A DNA stretch of 64,000 nucleotides, from contig JAJPJI010000019.1 of NCBI GenBank assembly GCA_021324305.1, positions 1-64,000 on the forward strand, given 5' to 3'. Both the position numbers and the translations under genes were made by a program. The notes below the pieces were generated by a model, which was not told the origin of the DNA, did not search any database, and was given only the letters and a program-made list of their open reading frames with translations. Source of the DNA: Gammaproteobacteria bacterium (lineage in GTDB: Bacteria; Pseudomonadota; Gammaproteobacteria; DSM-16500). Position 1 is the stretch's first letter. Each line of letters begins with the position of its first letter. Below are positions 35,585 through 44,778 of this stretch, one piece after another.

Positions 35585-35622
35585 CAAGAGACACCTGGCA
35601 GTATGCTCTCAGGTGTCTCTTG
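35585..35622 (-). terminator. terminator after the GDSL lipase gene
   Basis: CAAGAGACACCTG and CAGGTGTCTCTTG form a perfect 13-bp stem around a 12-base loop. On the minus strand a T-rich tail (ATTTTTTATT) follows. It lies 18 bases beyond the lipase stop codon and may also serve the convergent carrier gene. Confidence 0.85.
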
Positions 35623-35639
35623 TGCATGTTAAAGCTTTC

Positions 35640-36698
35640 CTAGGCGTTCCATCCTAATATTTGTTCTTCAACATACAGTGATAAAGCGCGATGGGCCATG
35701 TCGGTTGGGTGTACAGGATCAGCAAAAATATGGCCATTAGTAGCGCTGAAACAGGTGAGGGCTGAGGCGCAAAGTGCGTTGGTAGCGTTTGTAAACTGGA
35801 ATGACTGTCCTGATACAACGAATGGTTTGCCGGATTCAGTTAAGCTGATGACATTATTCAGCAAGTCATAAGAATCGATATACAAGACCTTGGTGCCATA
35901 TTGGGAAATGACTTTACCCAGTTTTTGATTGAGCATGGAATTGAAAGTGAAAGTCACCGTTTTCAAGTTGGCTGAAAGGGTGGGATTATTCATGCCAACG
36001 ATTAATGGTGTCAAACCCAGGTTAGGCAGTGTAATGACAACAATGCGTTTGGCACCGTTAGCACTTAGCAAGGCAACCTGATTGGCGATATTGGTTGCTG
36101 CGGTATTTGCTGTTTGCAATAACTGCAATTGCGTCGGTGTTGGGCCGGAGAGCAAGACAAGAAAATCATTTGCGCCTGACCAGATGAAATAGACCGCATT
36201 GGGATCCAATGGTGTTGAGTGTGTACCAAGAAAAAATGCGATTTGCTGAACCAAGGACGGTGCTGCTATACCATTTCCTGTGGAATTGGTGGTGCTGCCA
36301 GCTGCTGCATAATCGATTCCATTCAATGTGCCTGAGACGACAGGATCGCCAGCTCCGAAAAAGATGGTGTTGTTGGTGATCAAATCTTGTGGGTTCGGGG
36401 CAGAGGCGCTAGGGTATACAGGTAATGTAAAACCTTTCACATCACGGGCGATATATTGTGCCCAGGTATAGCCGCCCGAATTGACGAAGGTGGGTGCCTT
36501 GGGCGACGATGCCCCGAAGATCAGATCATTAAACCCGCTATCCGACAAACTGTCACCAAAAAAATACACCTGGCTGATTTGATCAAATCCTAATGCTTGC
36601 GCCGGGCCTGACAGGCCGCAGCATAATGCAGCGGCACCTGCGAACACAGCCATCTGTGCTTTGCTGCGCGCAGCTAATTGCAACAATTTCTTTAACAT
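35640..36698 (-). CDS. secreted GDSL/SGNH lipase or phospholipase
   Basis: The 352-residue precursor has a signal peptide (hydrophobic stretch to PAQALG). The SGNH blocks are in order: FFGDSLSD (nucleophile Ser50), AAAGSTT (Gly block), WSGANDF (Asn block) and FADPVHPTD (Asp and His). This is the layout of secreted phospholipase A/acyltransferases of the Legionella PlaA/PlaC type. It would release fatty acids from phospholipids outside the cell or in the periplasm. It follows fadL by 19 bases, with AAGGAG before its ATG, so the two form an operon in which the released fatty acids could be imported by FadL. Confidence 0.88.
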   Translation of the reverse strand: MLKKLLQLAARSKAQMAVFAGAAALCCGLSGPAQALGFDQISQVYFFGDSLSDSGFNDLIFGASSPKAPTFVNSGGYTWAQYIARDVKGFTLPVYPSASAPNPQDLITNNTIFFGAGDPVVSGTLNGIDYAAAGSTTNSTGNGIAAPSLVQQIAFFLGTHSTPLDPNAVYFIWSGANDFLVLLSGPTPTQLQLLQTANTAATNIANQVALLSANGAKRIVVITLPNLGLTPLIVGMNNPTLSANLKTVTFTFNSMLNQKLGKVISQYGTKVLYIDSYDLLNNVISLTESGKPFVVSGQSFQFTNATNALCASALTCFSATNGHIFADPVHPTDMAHRALSLYVEEQILGWNA

Positions 36699-36717
36699 GC
36701 GTCATCTCCTTGTTGGT

Positions 36718-38103
36718 TTAGAAGCTATAACGTACTGCCAGTCCCAATATGTTTGCTGATCCCTTGTATTTTGCGTAAATCTGATTGACTTCAAGAGGGA
36801 CAGTACTGTTAGCACTGCTGCCGCTAGCTTGTGTGACATTGACTTTTTGGTCCTTAATGTAGATGTATTCATAAGCACCGTCGATAGACAGATGTTTATT
36901 CATCTGGTAAGTCGCGCCAAGTGCCAGCCAATAACGGTCATTGTCAGGTATGCGTGGGTCCCTGAGACTTGTCGTAGGTGTCTGGTCATAGGCAAGACCG
37001 CCGCGAAGTGTCCATTGATCAGTTGCCCGGTAATCAGCGCCTAATGAACCAAACCAGGAATTCCGCCATCCAGTCTGAATGGTGCTGTTGGTTGCAAATG
37101 CTTCCGGCATCTTGATGCTGAGCTGATTAAAGGAATCCCAGAAGTTATAGGCTATCGATGCTTTTACTGTCCAGGCTGGTGAAACATCACGCGCGCCGCT
37201 TAGCGTTAACACGGCCGGCGTTTTGACGCTCGCACGAACAGAGGTTTGCGCATTGAACAGGAAATTCTGGGATGGTGCCGGAACTGTGCCGCCTGGTGAA
37301 GTATATTGCTGGCCGTCGCCATCCAGTTGTTCAGAAATCTGGGAGCGATAGCCGAGACCGATACGTGTGCATAAATCAGGTCTGTACAATATACCGAGAG
37401 TATAACCATAACCCCAGCCATCACCTTTCAGATAAGTTGGGTGGGTTGGTGCAATCAGTGCGTCAATATCGCTAATGCCGGTATAAGGTCCATTGAAATT
37501 GGAGAAAGTTGCTCTCAGATACTGTGCCTGGAAACCGATGCCCAGTGCCCAGTGATCATTAATCGTATAGGCAATGGCTGGGTTCAGGTCTATCGATTTG
37601 ACAGCGCTATAGTCTGCGGCGAAACGGATGACTGAATTTTCGTAATAGTTGGTGATCAGGCCGAAGGGTGCAACAATCGCAAGACCGGCGGCGAGCCTGT
37701 CATTAATGCGAAAACCGATATAACCATCCGGAACAAATGTGGACTGGCCAATATTGCTTTGATAGTTTTGGCCCAGAACGGTTGCAGTAATACTGCTGGG
37801 TGGGATGCCTGGCACATTGACGGTATGGATGACGGATGCGTCTTTCATGCTTACGCTGGGAAGAATTTCACTGCCGCCTAAATAGGCCTGATTCTGTTGC
37901 AAGGTGGCCAATGTGGCGGGGTTGAAAAACATGGCGGTAACGTCATTGCTGGCTGCCGCGGCGCCTGCCAATGCGTCTCCCTGTAAGCCTGGGCTTATTT
38001 CATTAATCTGAAAGCCGGCTGCGAAAACAGGCACAGTGAGAAATGCTTGTGAAACGATCAGCGTAATCGCGGATATTTTGGGCAGCGAACGAAAATGTCG
38101 CAT
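36718..38103 (-). CDS. fadL: long-chain fatty acid outer-membrane transporter (FadL/OmpP1 family)
   Basis: The 461-residue precursor starts at ATG 38103, preceded by AAGGAGG, and has a signal peptide ending at VFAAGF. FadL-family features follow: FQINEISPGLQGDALAGAAAASNDVTAMFFNPA (N-terminal hatch with the NPA motif, shown here in parts), AIGAPF-like stretches and a C-terminal barrel ending RYSF. A longer frame from 38223 would place 40 polar residues before the signal peptide and is rejected. FadL takes up long-chain fatty acids. It is the first gene of an operon with the GDSL lipase. Confidence 0.9.
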   Translation of the reverse strand: MRHFRSLPKISAITLIVSQAFLTVPVFAAGFQINEISPGLQGDALAGAAAASNDVTAMFFNPATLATLQQNQAYLGGSEILPSVSMKDASVIHTVNVPGIPPSSITATVLGQNYQSNIGQSTFVPDGYIGFRINDRLAAGLAIVAPFGLITNYYENSVIRFAADYSAVKSIDLNPAIAYTINDHWALGIGFQAQYLRATFSNFNGPYTGISDIDALIAPTHPTYLKGDGWGYGYTLGILYRPDLCTRIGLGYRSQISEQLDGDGQQYTSPGGTVPAPSQNFLFNAQTSVRASVKTPAVLTLSGARDVSPAWTVKASIAYNFWDSFNQLSIKMPEAFATNSTIQTGWRNSWFGSLGADYRATDQWTLRGGLAYDQTPTTSLRDPRIPDNDRYWLALGATYQMNKHLSIDGAYEYIYIKDQKVNVTQASGSSANSTVPLEVNQIYAKYKGSANILGLAVRYSF

Positions 38104-38274
38104 TGTGAGGCCTCCTTGGCTCGGTAGAAATCTATTAGTGTTACGTAAACCCGGGCAGCCAGTTTTGTTGGGCTGTCTGCCGTAAATTTTTATCATTATA
38201 TGAGTTGAGACAGTCTTTATCAAATTATATGGGTTGACAGGCCTCAGGAATTACCGGGATAGCGAAGCGGATTC

Positions 38275-39732
38275 TCAAAACAGAACATCGAATACCATTT
38301 TCCCATTCAGAATGATAATGATCATCGTGAGTGACCATCCAATCACATTCGTCCATAGGGAGTTAACGAATTTCCCCATTCGCTTGGTTTCTCCGGTAAA
38401 GCGCATTAACGGCCAGGCAGCGAATCCGAGCTGCAGGCTTAGCACTACCTGGCTCGCGACCAGCAGGCTGGTAACGTGCTGTTCGCCATAGTAACCGATG
38501 ATGATGACAGCAGGGACAATGGCCAGAACCCGGGTCAGCAAGCGTCTTAACCAGGGCGGCATCTGCAAATTAATAAAGCCTTCCATCACAATCTGTCCAG
38601 CCAATGTACTGGTAAAAGTTGCCTGTTGGCCGGATGCAAGCAACCCGATGGCAAACACAATGCTCGCGGCTGTTACGCCCAGCACCGGACTAAGTAATCT
38701 GTAAGCCTCCTGAATTTGAGCAATGTCTTGATAGCCAGACCAATGAAAGGTTGCTGCTGCGACTATCAGGATGGCGGCGTTGATGAAAAGAGCGATTGTC
38801 AGGGCAATAATCACATCGAGAGTGCCGAACCTGATTGCGTCACGTTTGCCTTCATCTGTCTGCTCAAATTTCCGCGTCTGGATAATGGCGGAATGCAGAT
38901 AAAGATTGTGGGGCATGACGGTCGCTCCAAAGATTCCAATGGCGGTATAGAGCATGCCGGAATTTTTCACTAGTTCAATACTTGGCATAAAGCCAAAGAG
39001 AATTCCTGCAATACTGGGTTTGCTGAAAAGAAATTCGGTTATCAGGCATGCGCCAATAATGACAATCAAGGAAATAATCAAGGCTTCAATATAACGAAAT
39101 CCCTTGCCTTGAAGAAATAGAATGATGAGTACATCGAGGGCAGTAATAATGCAGCCTATCACGAGCGGAATGCCGAATAATAACTCCAGGGCAATACCTG
39201 AACCAACGACTTCAGCGAGATCGGTCGAGATCATGGCAATTTCGGCAAATAGCCACAGAATGGTAACGGTAGATCTGGGGTAATGATCCCGGCAGGCCTG
39301 GGCCAGGTCACGGCCGGTGGCGACGCCGAGTTTGACGCACAGATATTGCAGAAACATCGCTATCAAACTGGATATCAGGATGATGCTAAGCAGAGAAAAT
39401 CCGAATCTGGCTCCGCCTTGCAAGTCGGTGGCCCAATTTCCGGGATCCATGTATCCAACGGCAATCAGAAATCCTGGACCGGCATAGGCGAGCATCTTTT
39501 TCCAGAATGAGGCGGTTTTAGGTATGTGAATACTGCGATGAACTTCGGGTAGGCTGACCTCGCCCTCTGTCGGATGTTTCCTGTGTATGATTTTCAAAAT
39601 CCGCTTAAAAATAGGAACTACCTCGCAGTCCAATTGAGTTTTGGCAGCATGGATGCATGAACAGTCATCGACAGGATAATTCAAAACAGGAAATAATCCT
39701 AGACAGCGGGCATCTAAACAGCGATGCATCAT
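38275..39732 (-). CDS. mntH: Nramp-family Mn/Fe transporter with Cys-rich N-terminal extension
   Basis: The 485-residue protein has about 11 membrane helices and the hallmark Nramp motifs: GYMDPGNWATDLQGG (metal-binding DPGN) and MPHNLYLHS (metal-binding MPHN-type). It imports Mn(II) or Fe(II) using the proton gradient. Unlike most MntH proteins it begins with a segment of about 60 residues that contains several Cys and His (MMHRCLDARC, DDCSCIH, LDCEV). No other good start lies between this ATG and the first helix. The extension may bind metal, or translation may begin at a non-standard codon. No clear ribosome-binding site precedes it. Confidence 0.9.
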   Translation of the reverse strand: MMHRCLDARCLGLFPVLNYPVDDCSCIHAAKTQLDCEVVPIFKRILKIIHRKHPTEGEVSLPEVHRSIHIPKTASFWKKMLAYAGPGFLIAVGYMDPGNWATDLQGGARFGFSLLSIILISSLIAMFLQYLCVKLGVATGRDLAQACRDHYPRSTVTILWLFAEIAMISTDLAEVVGSGIALELLFGIPLVIGCIITALDVLIILFLQGKGFRYIEALIISLIVIIGACLITEFLFSKPSIAGILFGFMPSIELVKNSGMLYTAIGIFGATVMPHNLYLHSAIIQTRKFEQTDEGKRDAIRFGTLDVIIALTIALFINAAILIVAAATFHWSGYQDIAQIQEAYRLLSPVLGVTAASIVFAIGLLASGQQATFTSTLAGQIVMEGFINLQMPPWLRRLLTRVLAIVPAVIIIGYYGEQHVTSLLVASQVVLSLQLGFAAWPLMRFTGETKRMGKFVNSLWTNVIGWSLTMIIIILNGKMVFDVLF

Positions 39733-39756
39733 GACTTGGCAATATGCAGCGCTGAC

Positions 39757-39860
39757 GAGAACTTCATGTCTCGCTCAAAGGAGCTTCATGTCTCGCTTAA
39801 CAGAACCTCGTGTCATCCGTTAAAAGAACCTCGTGTCATCCCTGCGAAAGCAGGGATCCA
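39757..39860. repeat. tandem imperfect 22-23-bp repeats ending in a dispersed hairpin repeat
   Basis: Four tandem units follow one another: GAGAACTTCATGTCTCGCTC, GAGCTTCATGTCTCGCTTAA, GAACCTCGTGTCATCCGTTA and GAACCTCGTGTCATCCCTGC. The last runs into the hairpin CCCTGC-GAAA-GCAGGG (39840-39855) and GATCCA, a variant of the element core in the MITE at 19.3 kb. The repeats are too short and too few for a CRISPR array. Confidence 0.65.
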
Positions 39861-40039
39861 TACCAAAGATTTACTTTCAAACTGCGTCCAGCTTTTCACT
39901 ATAGATTCCAAGTAAATGAATTGATATCAGTTTCTGATTTCGATTATTTGAAAATAAATCAGGCGCTTAATATAAGTTGTTCAGCTGAAAGCTATAATTA
40001 TCACATAAGCTATCGTTAGCAAATCATGAGGATAAATCT

Positions 40040-40924
40040 ATGCCAAGATCCAATTGGGAAGGTTTTATATCATTTGGTCTGGTCAGTATACCTATTCTGC
40101 TATTCACCTCGGAAGATACTTCGCAAAAAGTCGTATTCCATCAGATAGACAAACGCAATCATGCCAGAATCAAATACAAGCGTGTTAATGCAGAGACCGG
40201 AAAAGAAGTTCCGTGGGAAGACATTATCAAAGGCTATGAATATTCAAAAGACGAAATATTTGAAGTCGAAGAAGGCGAGCTGAATAGGGTAATTGGAGAA
40301 AACGCAAGAACAATTGCTATTGAGTGCTTTGTGAATGCGGATTCAATTGATTTGATCGATGTTGAGAAAACATATTATGTGCTTCCCGGAAAGAAGGGTG
40401 AAAAGGGCTATGTCATATTAAGAGAAGCGCTGAGCAAGTCGAAGAAAATCGGTATTGCCAAGGTGATTATCAGTACCAAAGAATATCTGGCGGCGGTGGC
40501 CGTGCATGAAAATGCACTGGTGCTGTACCTTTTGCATTACAATAATGAGATACGTTCTCTTTCTGAATTCGATGTGCCTTCCACTGATTTAAAAAAATAT
40601 AAAGTCACAACGAATGAAATTCATATCGCGAAACAGTTGATTCAGTCCATGACCAAAAAATGGGAGCCGAAAAAGTATGTGGATGAATACAAGGAAACTG
40701 TGCATAAATGGGCACAGGAAAAAGCGAAAAAATTGCCGCATACCACCATGCAGCAGCGTGCTCCCGCTTCAAAGCCAGGTAAAGTCATTGATTTTGTCGG
40801 GTTGTTAAAAAAGAGTTTAAAGGAGTCAAAATCAAAGGCGCATGCCAGGCAGGCTGTCGGTCTTAAAAAAGCCGCTATCCATGCAAAAAGACATTCAGCC
40901 ATGAAGTATGCCACCAAGCATTGA
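40040..40924 (+). CDS. ku: prokaryotic Ku protein
   Basis: The 294-residue protein starts MPRSNWEGFISFGLVSIP, the usual Ku beginning. It continues with the barrel ring (VVFHQIDKRNHARIKYKRV), DIIKGYEY, and the LYLLHYNNEIRSL region near the end of the fold. The C-terminal tail is Lys-rich. Ku binds DNA ends and recruits LigD for non-homologous end joining. GAGGAT precedes the ATG by 8 bases. ligD lies convergent 47 bases downstream, so the two are not an operon but clearly a functional pair. Confidence 0.96.
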   Translation: MPRSNWEGFISFGLVSIPILLFTSEDTSQKVVFHQIDKRNHARIKYKRVNAETGKEVPWEDIIKGYEYSKDEIFEVEEGELNRVIGENARTIAIECFVNADSIDLIDVEKTYYVLPGKKGEKGYVILREALSKSKKIGIAKVIISTKEYLAAVAVHENALVLYLLHYNNEIRSLSEFDVPSTDLKKYKVTTNEIHIAKQLIQSMTKKWEPKKYVDEYKETVHKWAQEKAKKLPHTTMQQRAPASKPGKVIDFVGLLKKSLKESKSKAHARQAVGLKKAAIHAKRHSAMKYATKH

Positions 40925-40925
40925 G

Positions 40926-40971
40926 ATCTGCGCGGATGCCACCGCTGGCCTCGTTTGAATATCGCGCAGAT
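40926..40971. terminator. hairpin between convergent ku and ligD
   Basis: ATCTGCGCG (40926-40934) and CGCGCAGAT (40963-40971) form a 9-bp stem spanning the whole ku-ligD gap. The loop is long (28 bases) and the T-run is short (TTTATA), so the terminator role is only likely. Confidence 0.45.
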
Positions 40972-43485
40972 TTATAACTTGTCTAGATGCAGTGATTGAC
41001 TCACTTTGAAAAAATCCTTCCAGGGATCATTTTTCAGGTTATTCAGCCTGACTGGTAAGGATTTGATATTGTAAAATGTATCTCTGATATCACTGGTCAA
41101 TTCGTCCCAGTGAAGTGGTGTCGCGGCAGGAGCGTGGATTCTGGCGCGTGTAGAATAGGGTGCAATAGCGGTTGCGCCACGCTGATTACGTAAATAATCG
41201 ACAAATATTTTTCCTGACCGGTTTGATATCGATGTCTTGTTGACATACTTGTCCGGGTGCTGCATGGTCATGAATCTGGCAAAGGTGTGTGAGAAGATTT
41301 TTACTTCATTCCAGTCGTATTCGGGCTTGATTGGAATCACAATGTGTAATCCTTTTCCGCCTGTTGTCTTGACGAAACTGCGGAGTTTGAATTCAGATAA
41401 ATATTTTTTAATTTCAAATGCTGCAGATACGATTTTTTTCCAGGGCAGCTCAGGTGCGGGATCTAGATCAAAGATGATCATGTCCGGATAATCCAAATCA
41501 TCCACCCGGCTTCCCCATGGATGTATCTCCAGTACTCCTAATTGAGGAAGCGCCATTAATCCCGTTTCGTCGTCGATATAGATATATTTTTCCTTGCTTC
41601 TCTTGTCCTGGATTGTAATGCCCAGCAGGGCAGAAGGTATTTTCTCATTGAAATGCTTTTGATAAAACGAATGTGCATATCCCTCCGGGCAGCGAACCAG
41701 TGTCAGCGGGCGATTTGATATATAAGGAAGTATCCATTTATGTATCTTCTGGTAATAATCAGCAATGTCACGTTTGGTGAATTTGTCTTCCGGATAGAGA
41801 ATTTTGTCCGGATGGGTCAGTTTGAGTGCTGGAGGATTCGATTTTGATATTATTCTTCGGCTCGCTGACTGAATATTTTCTACAGGAGTGGCTGTCTCTT
41901 TTGTAATTTCACGAGTAGATTTGTCCTTGCGAAGTCCTTTGAAACGCGGTTTTCTTAATAATCCATCTTCTGTCCAGTCGGCAAATTCAATTTCTGCGGT
42001 GAGCAGGGGCTTTACCCAAGAGGCTTTTTTGAATTCAGGAGGGGTGTGCTTAAATGGCATGCGGTTGGTCCTGAGTCCATTTAACAATGTATGAATATCC
42101 TTTAATGATGATTCGGTAAAACCTGTGCCTACTTTGCCATTGTAGAGAAGTTCATTGCGTTTATTATATGTGCCAAGAAGTAATGCTCCAAAACAGGAGC
42201 GGTTTCCTTTGGGGGTGGTAAAGCCGCCGATGATAAATTCCTGGGATTTTGAGCATTTGATCTTTACCCAGTCATGTGTTCGTTTTTGAATGTAATAACT
42301 GCCGGATTTTTTCGAGATAATACCTTCCAGGGCCAGTTCACACGATTTTTTTAAAACTTCTTTGCCTGATCCTTTTATGTGGTCGCTGTAACGGAGGATT
42401 GATCCATCATAGATAGACAGGATTTTTTGCAGGATCTGCTTGCGCCTGATTAAGGGGGTATTGCACAGGTTATATCGATCATAGTAAAGCAGATCAAAGA
42501 TGTAATATACAAATGGGCGGCCAGTGGTTTCAGTCAATGAATTCTGTAATAGCTGGAAGTTTGGGCGCTGATCTTCATCCAGAACAACAACCTCTCCGTC
42601 AAATACAGCATTCTGAACCGGCAGACTTTTGAGCTCGTCAATTATTCCCGGAAATTTTTTTGTCCAATCATTATTGTTTCTTGTCATCAGGCGAATCGAG
42701 TTATTTTTGACAAAGGTAATCAGACGGTAGCCATCAAATTTAATTTCATGCAGCCAATCGCGACCTGTGGGCGGTGTGTCCACCAGGGTAGCCAATTCAG
42801 GGGAGAGTGTTTGGAAAAACGGGGCAGGCTTCAGCTTCAGTTTGATTTGCTTATCGAGTCGTTTTTTTTTCGATTTCAAGGCGCGGGCAGAAATTGTCTT
42901 CTGCTTGTTTTTATCCAGGGGTGTTTGATTATGCTTGGCTATTTCATCTATTGATCTGCCGCTGACGACACTGTCGGGCTCTTTCATGGTAATGTCATAA
43001 GCTTTCAACGGTCTCGAATATTTATCCTTGATCTTTATCAATAACCAGTTTTTTTCAGTTTTTTTAATGCGCACGAGTTTCCATGCGCCGTGTAGTTTTT
43101 TAGCTTCCAGCCTGAACTTCATATTACCGTTTCGATATGCGCTGACAGGATCTTTGTCTTCAGAAAACCACAAACCCTTGTCCCATATCATGACAGCTCC
43201 GCCACCATATTCGCCTTGGGGAATGGTTCCCTCAAAACGGCCATATTCAACCGGGTGATCTTCAACATGTACAGCCAGTCGTTTGGTGGAAGGATCGAGG
43301 CAGGGCCCTTTCGGAACGGCCCAGCTGAGCAGAACCCCGTTTAATTCCAGTCTGAGATCATAGTGCTCATGACGGGCGGCATGCTTATGAATGACATACA
43401 AATTTTTTTTCGTCCTGGAAACTTTTCCCACCGGTTCCCAGCTTGCTTTGAAATTCCGCTTTTCACGATATTTTTTCAGGGTCAT
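40972..43485 (-). CDS. ligD: multifunctional ATP-dependent DNA ligase LigD
   Basis: The 837-residue protein has three domains in the order PE-ligase-polymerase, as in Pseudomonas. Residues about 20-160 form the 3'-phosphoesterase (HKHAARHEHYDLRLE with the metal-binding His/Asp set). Residues about 220-530 form the ligase, with the nucleotidylated Lys249 in EIKFDGYR. The region from about 560 to the end is the primase/polymerase (RPLTLVRCPEG; catalytic IFDLDP). It fills, processes and seals DNA ends with Ku. The size and order are normal. Confidence 0.96.
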   Translation of the reverse strand: MTLKKYREKRNFKASWEPVGKVSRTKKNLYVIHKHAARHEHYDLRLELNGVLLSWAVPKGPCLDPSTKRLAVHVEDHPVEYGRFEGTIPQGEYGGGAVMIWDKGLWFSEDKDPVSAYRNGNMKFRLEAKKLHGAWKLVRIKKTEKNWLLIKIKDKYSRPLKAYDITMKEPDSVVSGRSIDEIAKHNQTPLDKNKQKTISARALKSKKKRLDKQIKLKLKPAPFFQTLSPELATLVDTPPTGRDWLHEIKFDGYRLITFVKNNSIRLMTRNNNDWTKKFPGIIDELKSLPVQNAVFDGEVVVLDEDQRPNFQLLQNSLTETTGRPFVYYIFDLLYYDRYNLCNTPLIRRKQILQKILSIYDGSILRYSDHIKGSGKEVLKKSCELALEGIISKKSGSYYIQKRTHDWVKIKCSKSQEFIIGGFTTPKGNRSCFGALLLGTYNKRNELLYNGKVGTGFTESSLKDIHTLLNGLRTNRMPFKHTPPEFKKASWVKPLLTAEIEFADWTEDGLLRKPRFKGLRKDKSTREITKETATPVENIQSASRRIISKSNPPALKLTHPDKILYPEDKFTKRDIADYYQKIHKWILPYISNRPLTLVRCPEGYAHSFYQKHFNEKIPSALLGITIQDKRSKEKYIYIDDETGLMALPQLGVLEIHPWGSRVDDLDYPDMIIFDLDPAPELPWKKIVSAAFEIKKYLSEFKLRSFVKTTGGKGLHIVIPIKPEYDWNEVKIFSHTFARFMTMQHPDKYVNKTSISNRSGKIFVDYLRNQRGATAIAPYSTRARIHAPAATPLHWDELTSDIRDTFYNIKSLPVRLNNLKNDPWKDFFKVSQSLHLDKL

Positions 43486-43616
43486 GATGACAGTCTGAAA
43501 TGGTGATATTAATCATTATACCATCGTCATGGTTGCATTTGATTTACAATTAGGGTGTACATCTTCTGGCCATCAAAGGACCGTGTTTAGGCCCTCTGAT
43601 TTTGTGAATGCTCAGA

Positions 43617-44231
43617 TTACATGTCCTTGATTTGTTCCTTTCTCGCTGCGTAATTGAATGCCAATAGCTGCCAGCCTAACAATAGAAGCATGGTCGCGGA
43701 AGTGGAAAGCGAGATGTCACTGGAATCGAAAATCACTTTGCCTTCCGGATTTTTACTGCCGACAACTTCAGCCCTGTCCTTATTAAGCAGGCTGAAATGC
43801 AATCCAATACCAGCACGCAAGTGATGGCGATCACTCATGGTTTGATTGTTTGGAATGGTAGTGATTCTCAGCGAAAACATGGAGAAAAACAGGAATAAAA
43901 TCATCATGCTCAATGTCGAGATATATGCGGCGCGCGAGGCTATGCCTGTAATATACTGTTCGCGCTCATCTCTTTCCCGGAGATTTGCCAGGCGGCGCAG
44001 GGTTTTTTCACGAATATCCGGTATCATGACCAGGCAAATTAGAAACAGAATGAGAGTAACAAACCATAGCATCAAGTTATAACTGAGCAGCTCCCAGAGT
44101 ATTTTCGTCAGGAAGGCGGCATTATTTCCGAATTCAATTTCAGGCTCGATGGTTTCCCAAATCATGCAAGTAATGACAAAGGGTAATCCAATCAGTAAAT
44201 AGTTATGGATGAAACGGGCGATCTTATTCAC
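43617..44231 (-). CDS. membrane protein paired with an XRE regulator
   Basis: The protein (about 204 residues) has about four hydrophobic helices: [55 protein letters not shown] and [18 protein letters not shown] polar loop between helices 2 and 3 contains [11 protein letters not shown] chose GTG 44231, since AGGAG lies 6 bases upstream; it overlaps the regulator's stop, so translation is coupled. A TTG at 44264 is possible. The pattern of a small XRE regulator directly followed by a membrane protein is a known module of uncertain function; a second such pair lies at 59.2-60.0 kb. Confidence 0.7.
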   Translation of the reverse strand: MNKIARFIHNYLLIGLPFVITCMIWETIEPEIEFGNNAAFLTKILWELLSYNLMLWFVTLILFLICLVMIPDIREKTLRRLANLRERDEREQYITGIASRAAYISTLSMMILFLFFSMFSLRITTIPNNQTMSDRHHLRAGIGLHFSLLNKDRAEVVGSKNPEGKVIFDSSDISLSTSATMLLLLGWQLLAFNYAARKEQIKDM

Positions 44232-44457
44232 GGTGAACTCCTGATTCAAAAAATATGTCCTCAATTCCGGTTTTAAAGAACTTGGCTATCCTGAATGCAA
44301 GTTCAAGTGAAGGATTATAACTGCCTTTTTCTAGGGCAATAATCGTAGCTCGAGTTACATCGACGGCGTCAGCCAAATCCTGTTGTGTCAGATTTTTTCT
44401 GTTCCTCAATTCCTGAATAGAGTTATTGATAGTTAATTTTCCTGCAATCCTGGGCAT
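44224..44457 (-). CDS. small XRE-family regulator
   Basis: The 77-residue protein is a single helix-turn-helix domain of the XRE type: [20 protein letters not shown] followed by [24 protein letters not shown] 44457 is preceded by AGAGG; an in-frame start at 44592 would add 45 unlikely residues. The stop overlaps the membrane protein start. A palindrome lies in its leader at 44485-44502, consistent with self-regulation. Confidence 0.85.
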   Translation of the reverse strand: MPRIAGKLTINNSIQELRNRKNLTQQDLADAVDVTRATIIALEKGSYNPSLELAFRIAKFFKTGIEDIFFESGVHRE

Positions 44458-44778
44458 AGAACCTCTTGAATAGCAAATTTGTAATGTATAATAGACTATA
44501 CATCTTATAATGTAAAGTCTATTTGACAACGTGAAACTGCGGCTTATAAATAGCGCAGATATACTATGCGGAACCTTGTTTTCAAGGGGCAATCATTGCC
44601 TTGTTTTTTAGTTAGTCGTTGAGCGGTGGAGTGGCCTGCATTCTGCATCATCGTATCAGCCCTGCATAGATGCGGGGAATCAATCGATTTTCAGTATTAA
44701 TTATTATGTTATTTGGGATTGTTGCCTTACGGTCAATCTGATGGCTTGCATCTGTGTGATCAATATTCAAGGTTTGGA
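44458..44778. other. gene-free stretch between XRE and DUF2779 genes
   Basis: These 321 bases carry the inverted repeat at 44485-44502. Beyond that I see no gene, strong hairpin or repeat. Confidence 0.5.
44485..44502. promoter_or_regulatory. candidate operator of the XRE/membrane pair
   Basis: TGTATA-ATAGAC-TATACA is an inverted repeat 28 bases upstream of the regulator's start codon. A related direct sequence (ATGTAAAGTCTATTTGACA) follows at 44510-44528. Self-regulation is inferred from position. Confidence 0.45.

Noticed and set aside
39757-39860. CRISPR-like tandem repeats
   Set aside because: Units are only 22-23 bp, imperfect and without spacers; no cas genes are present.
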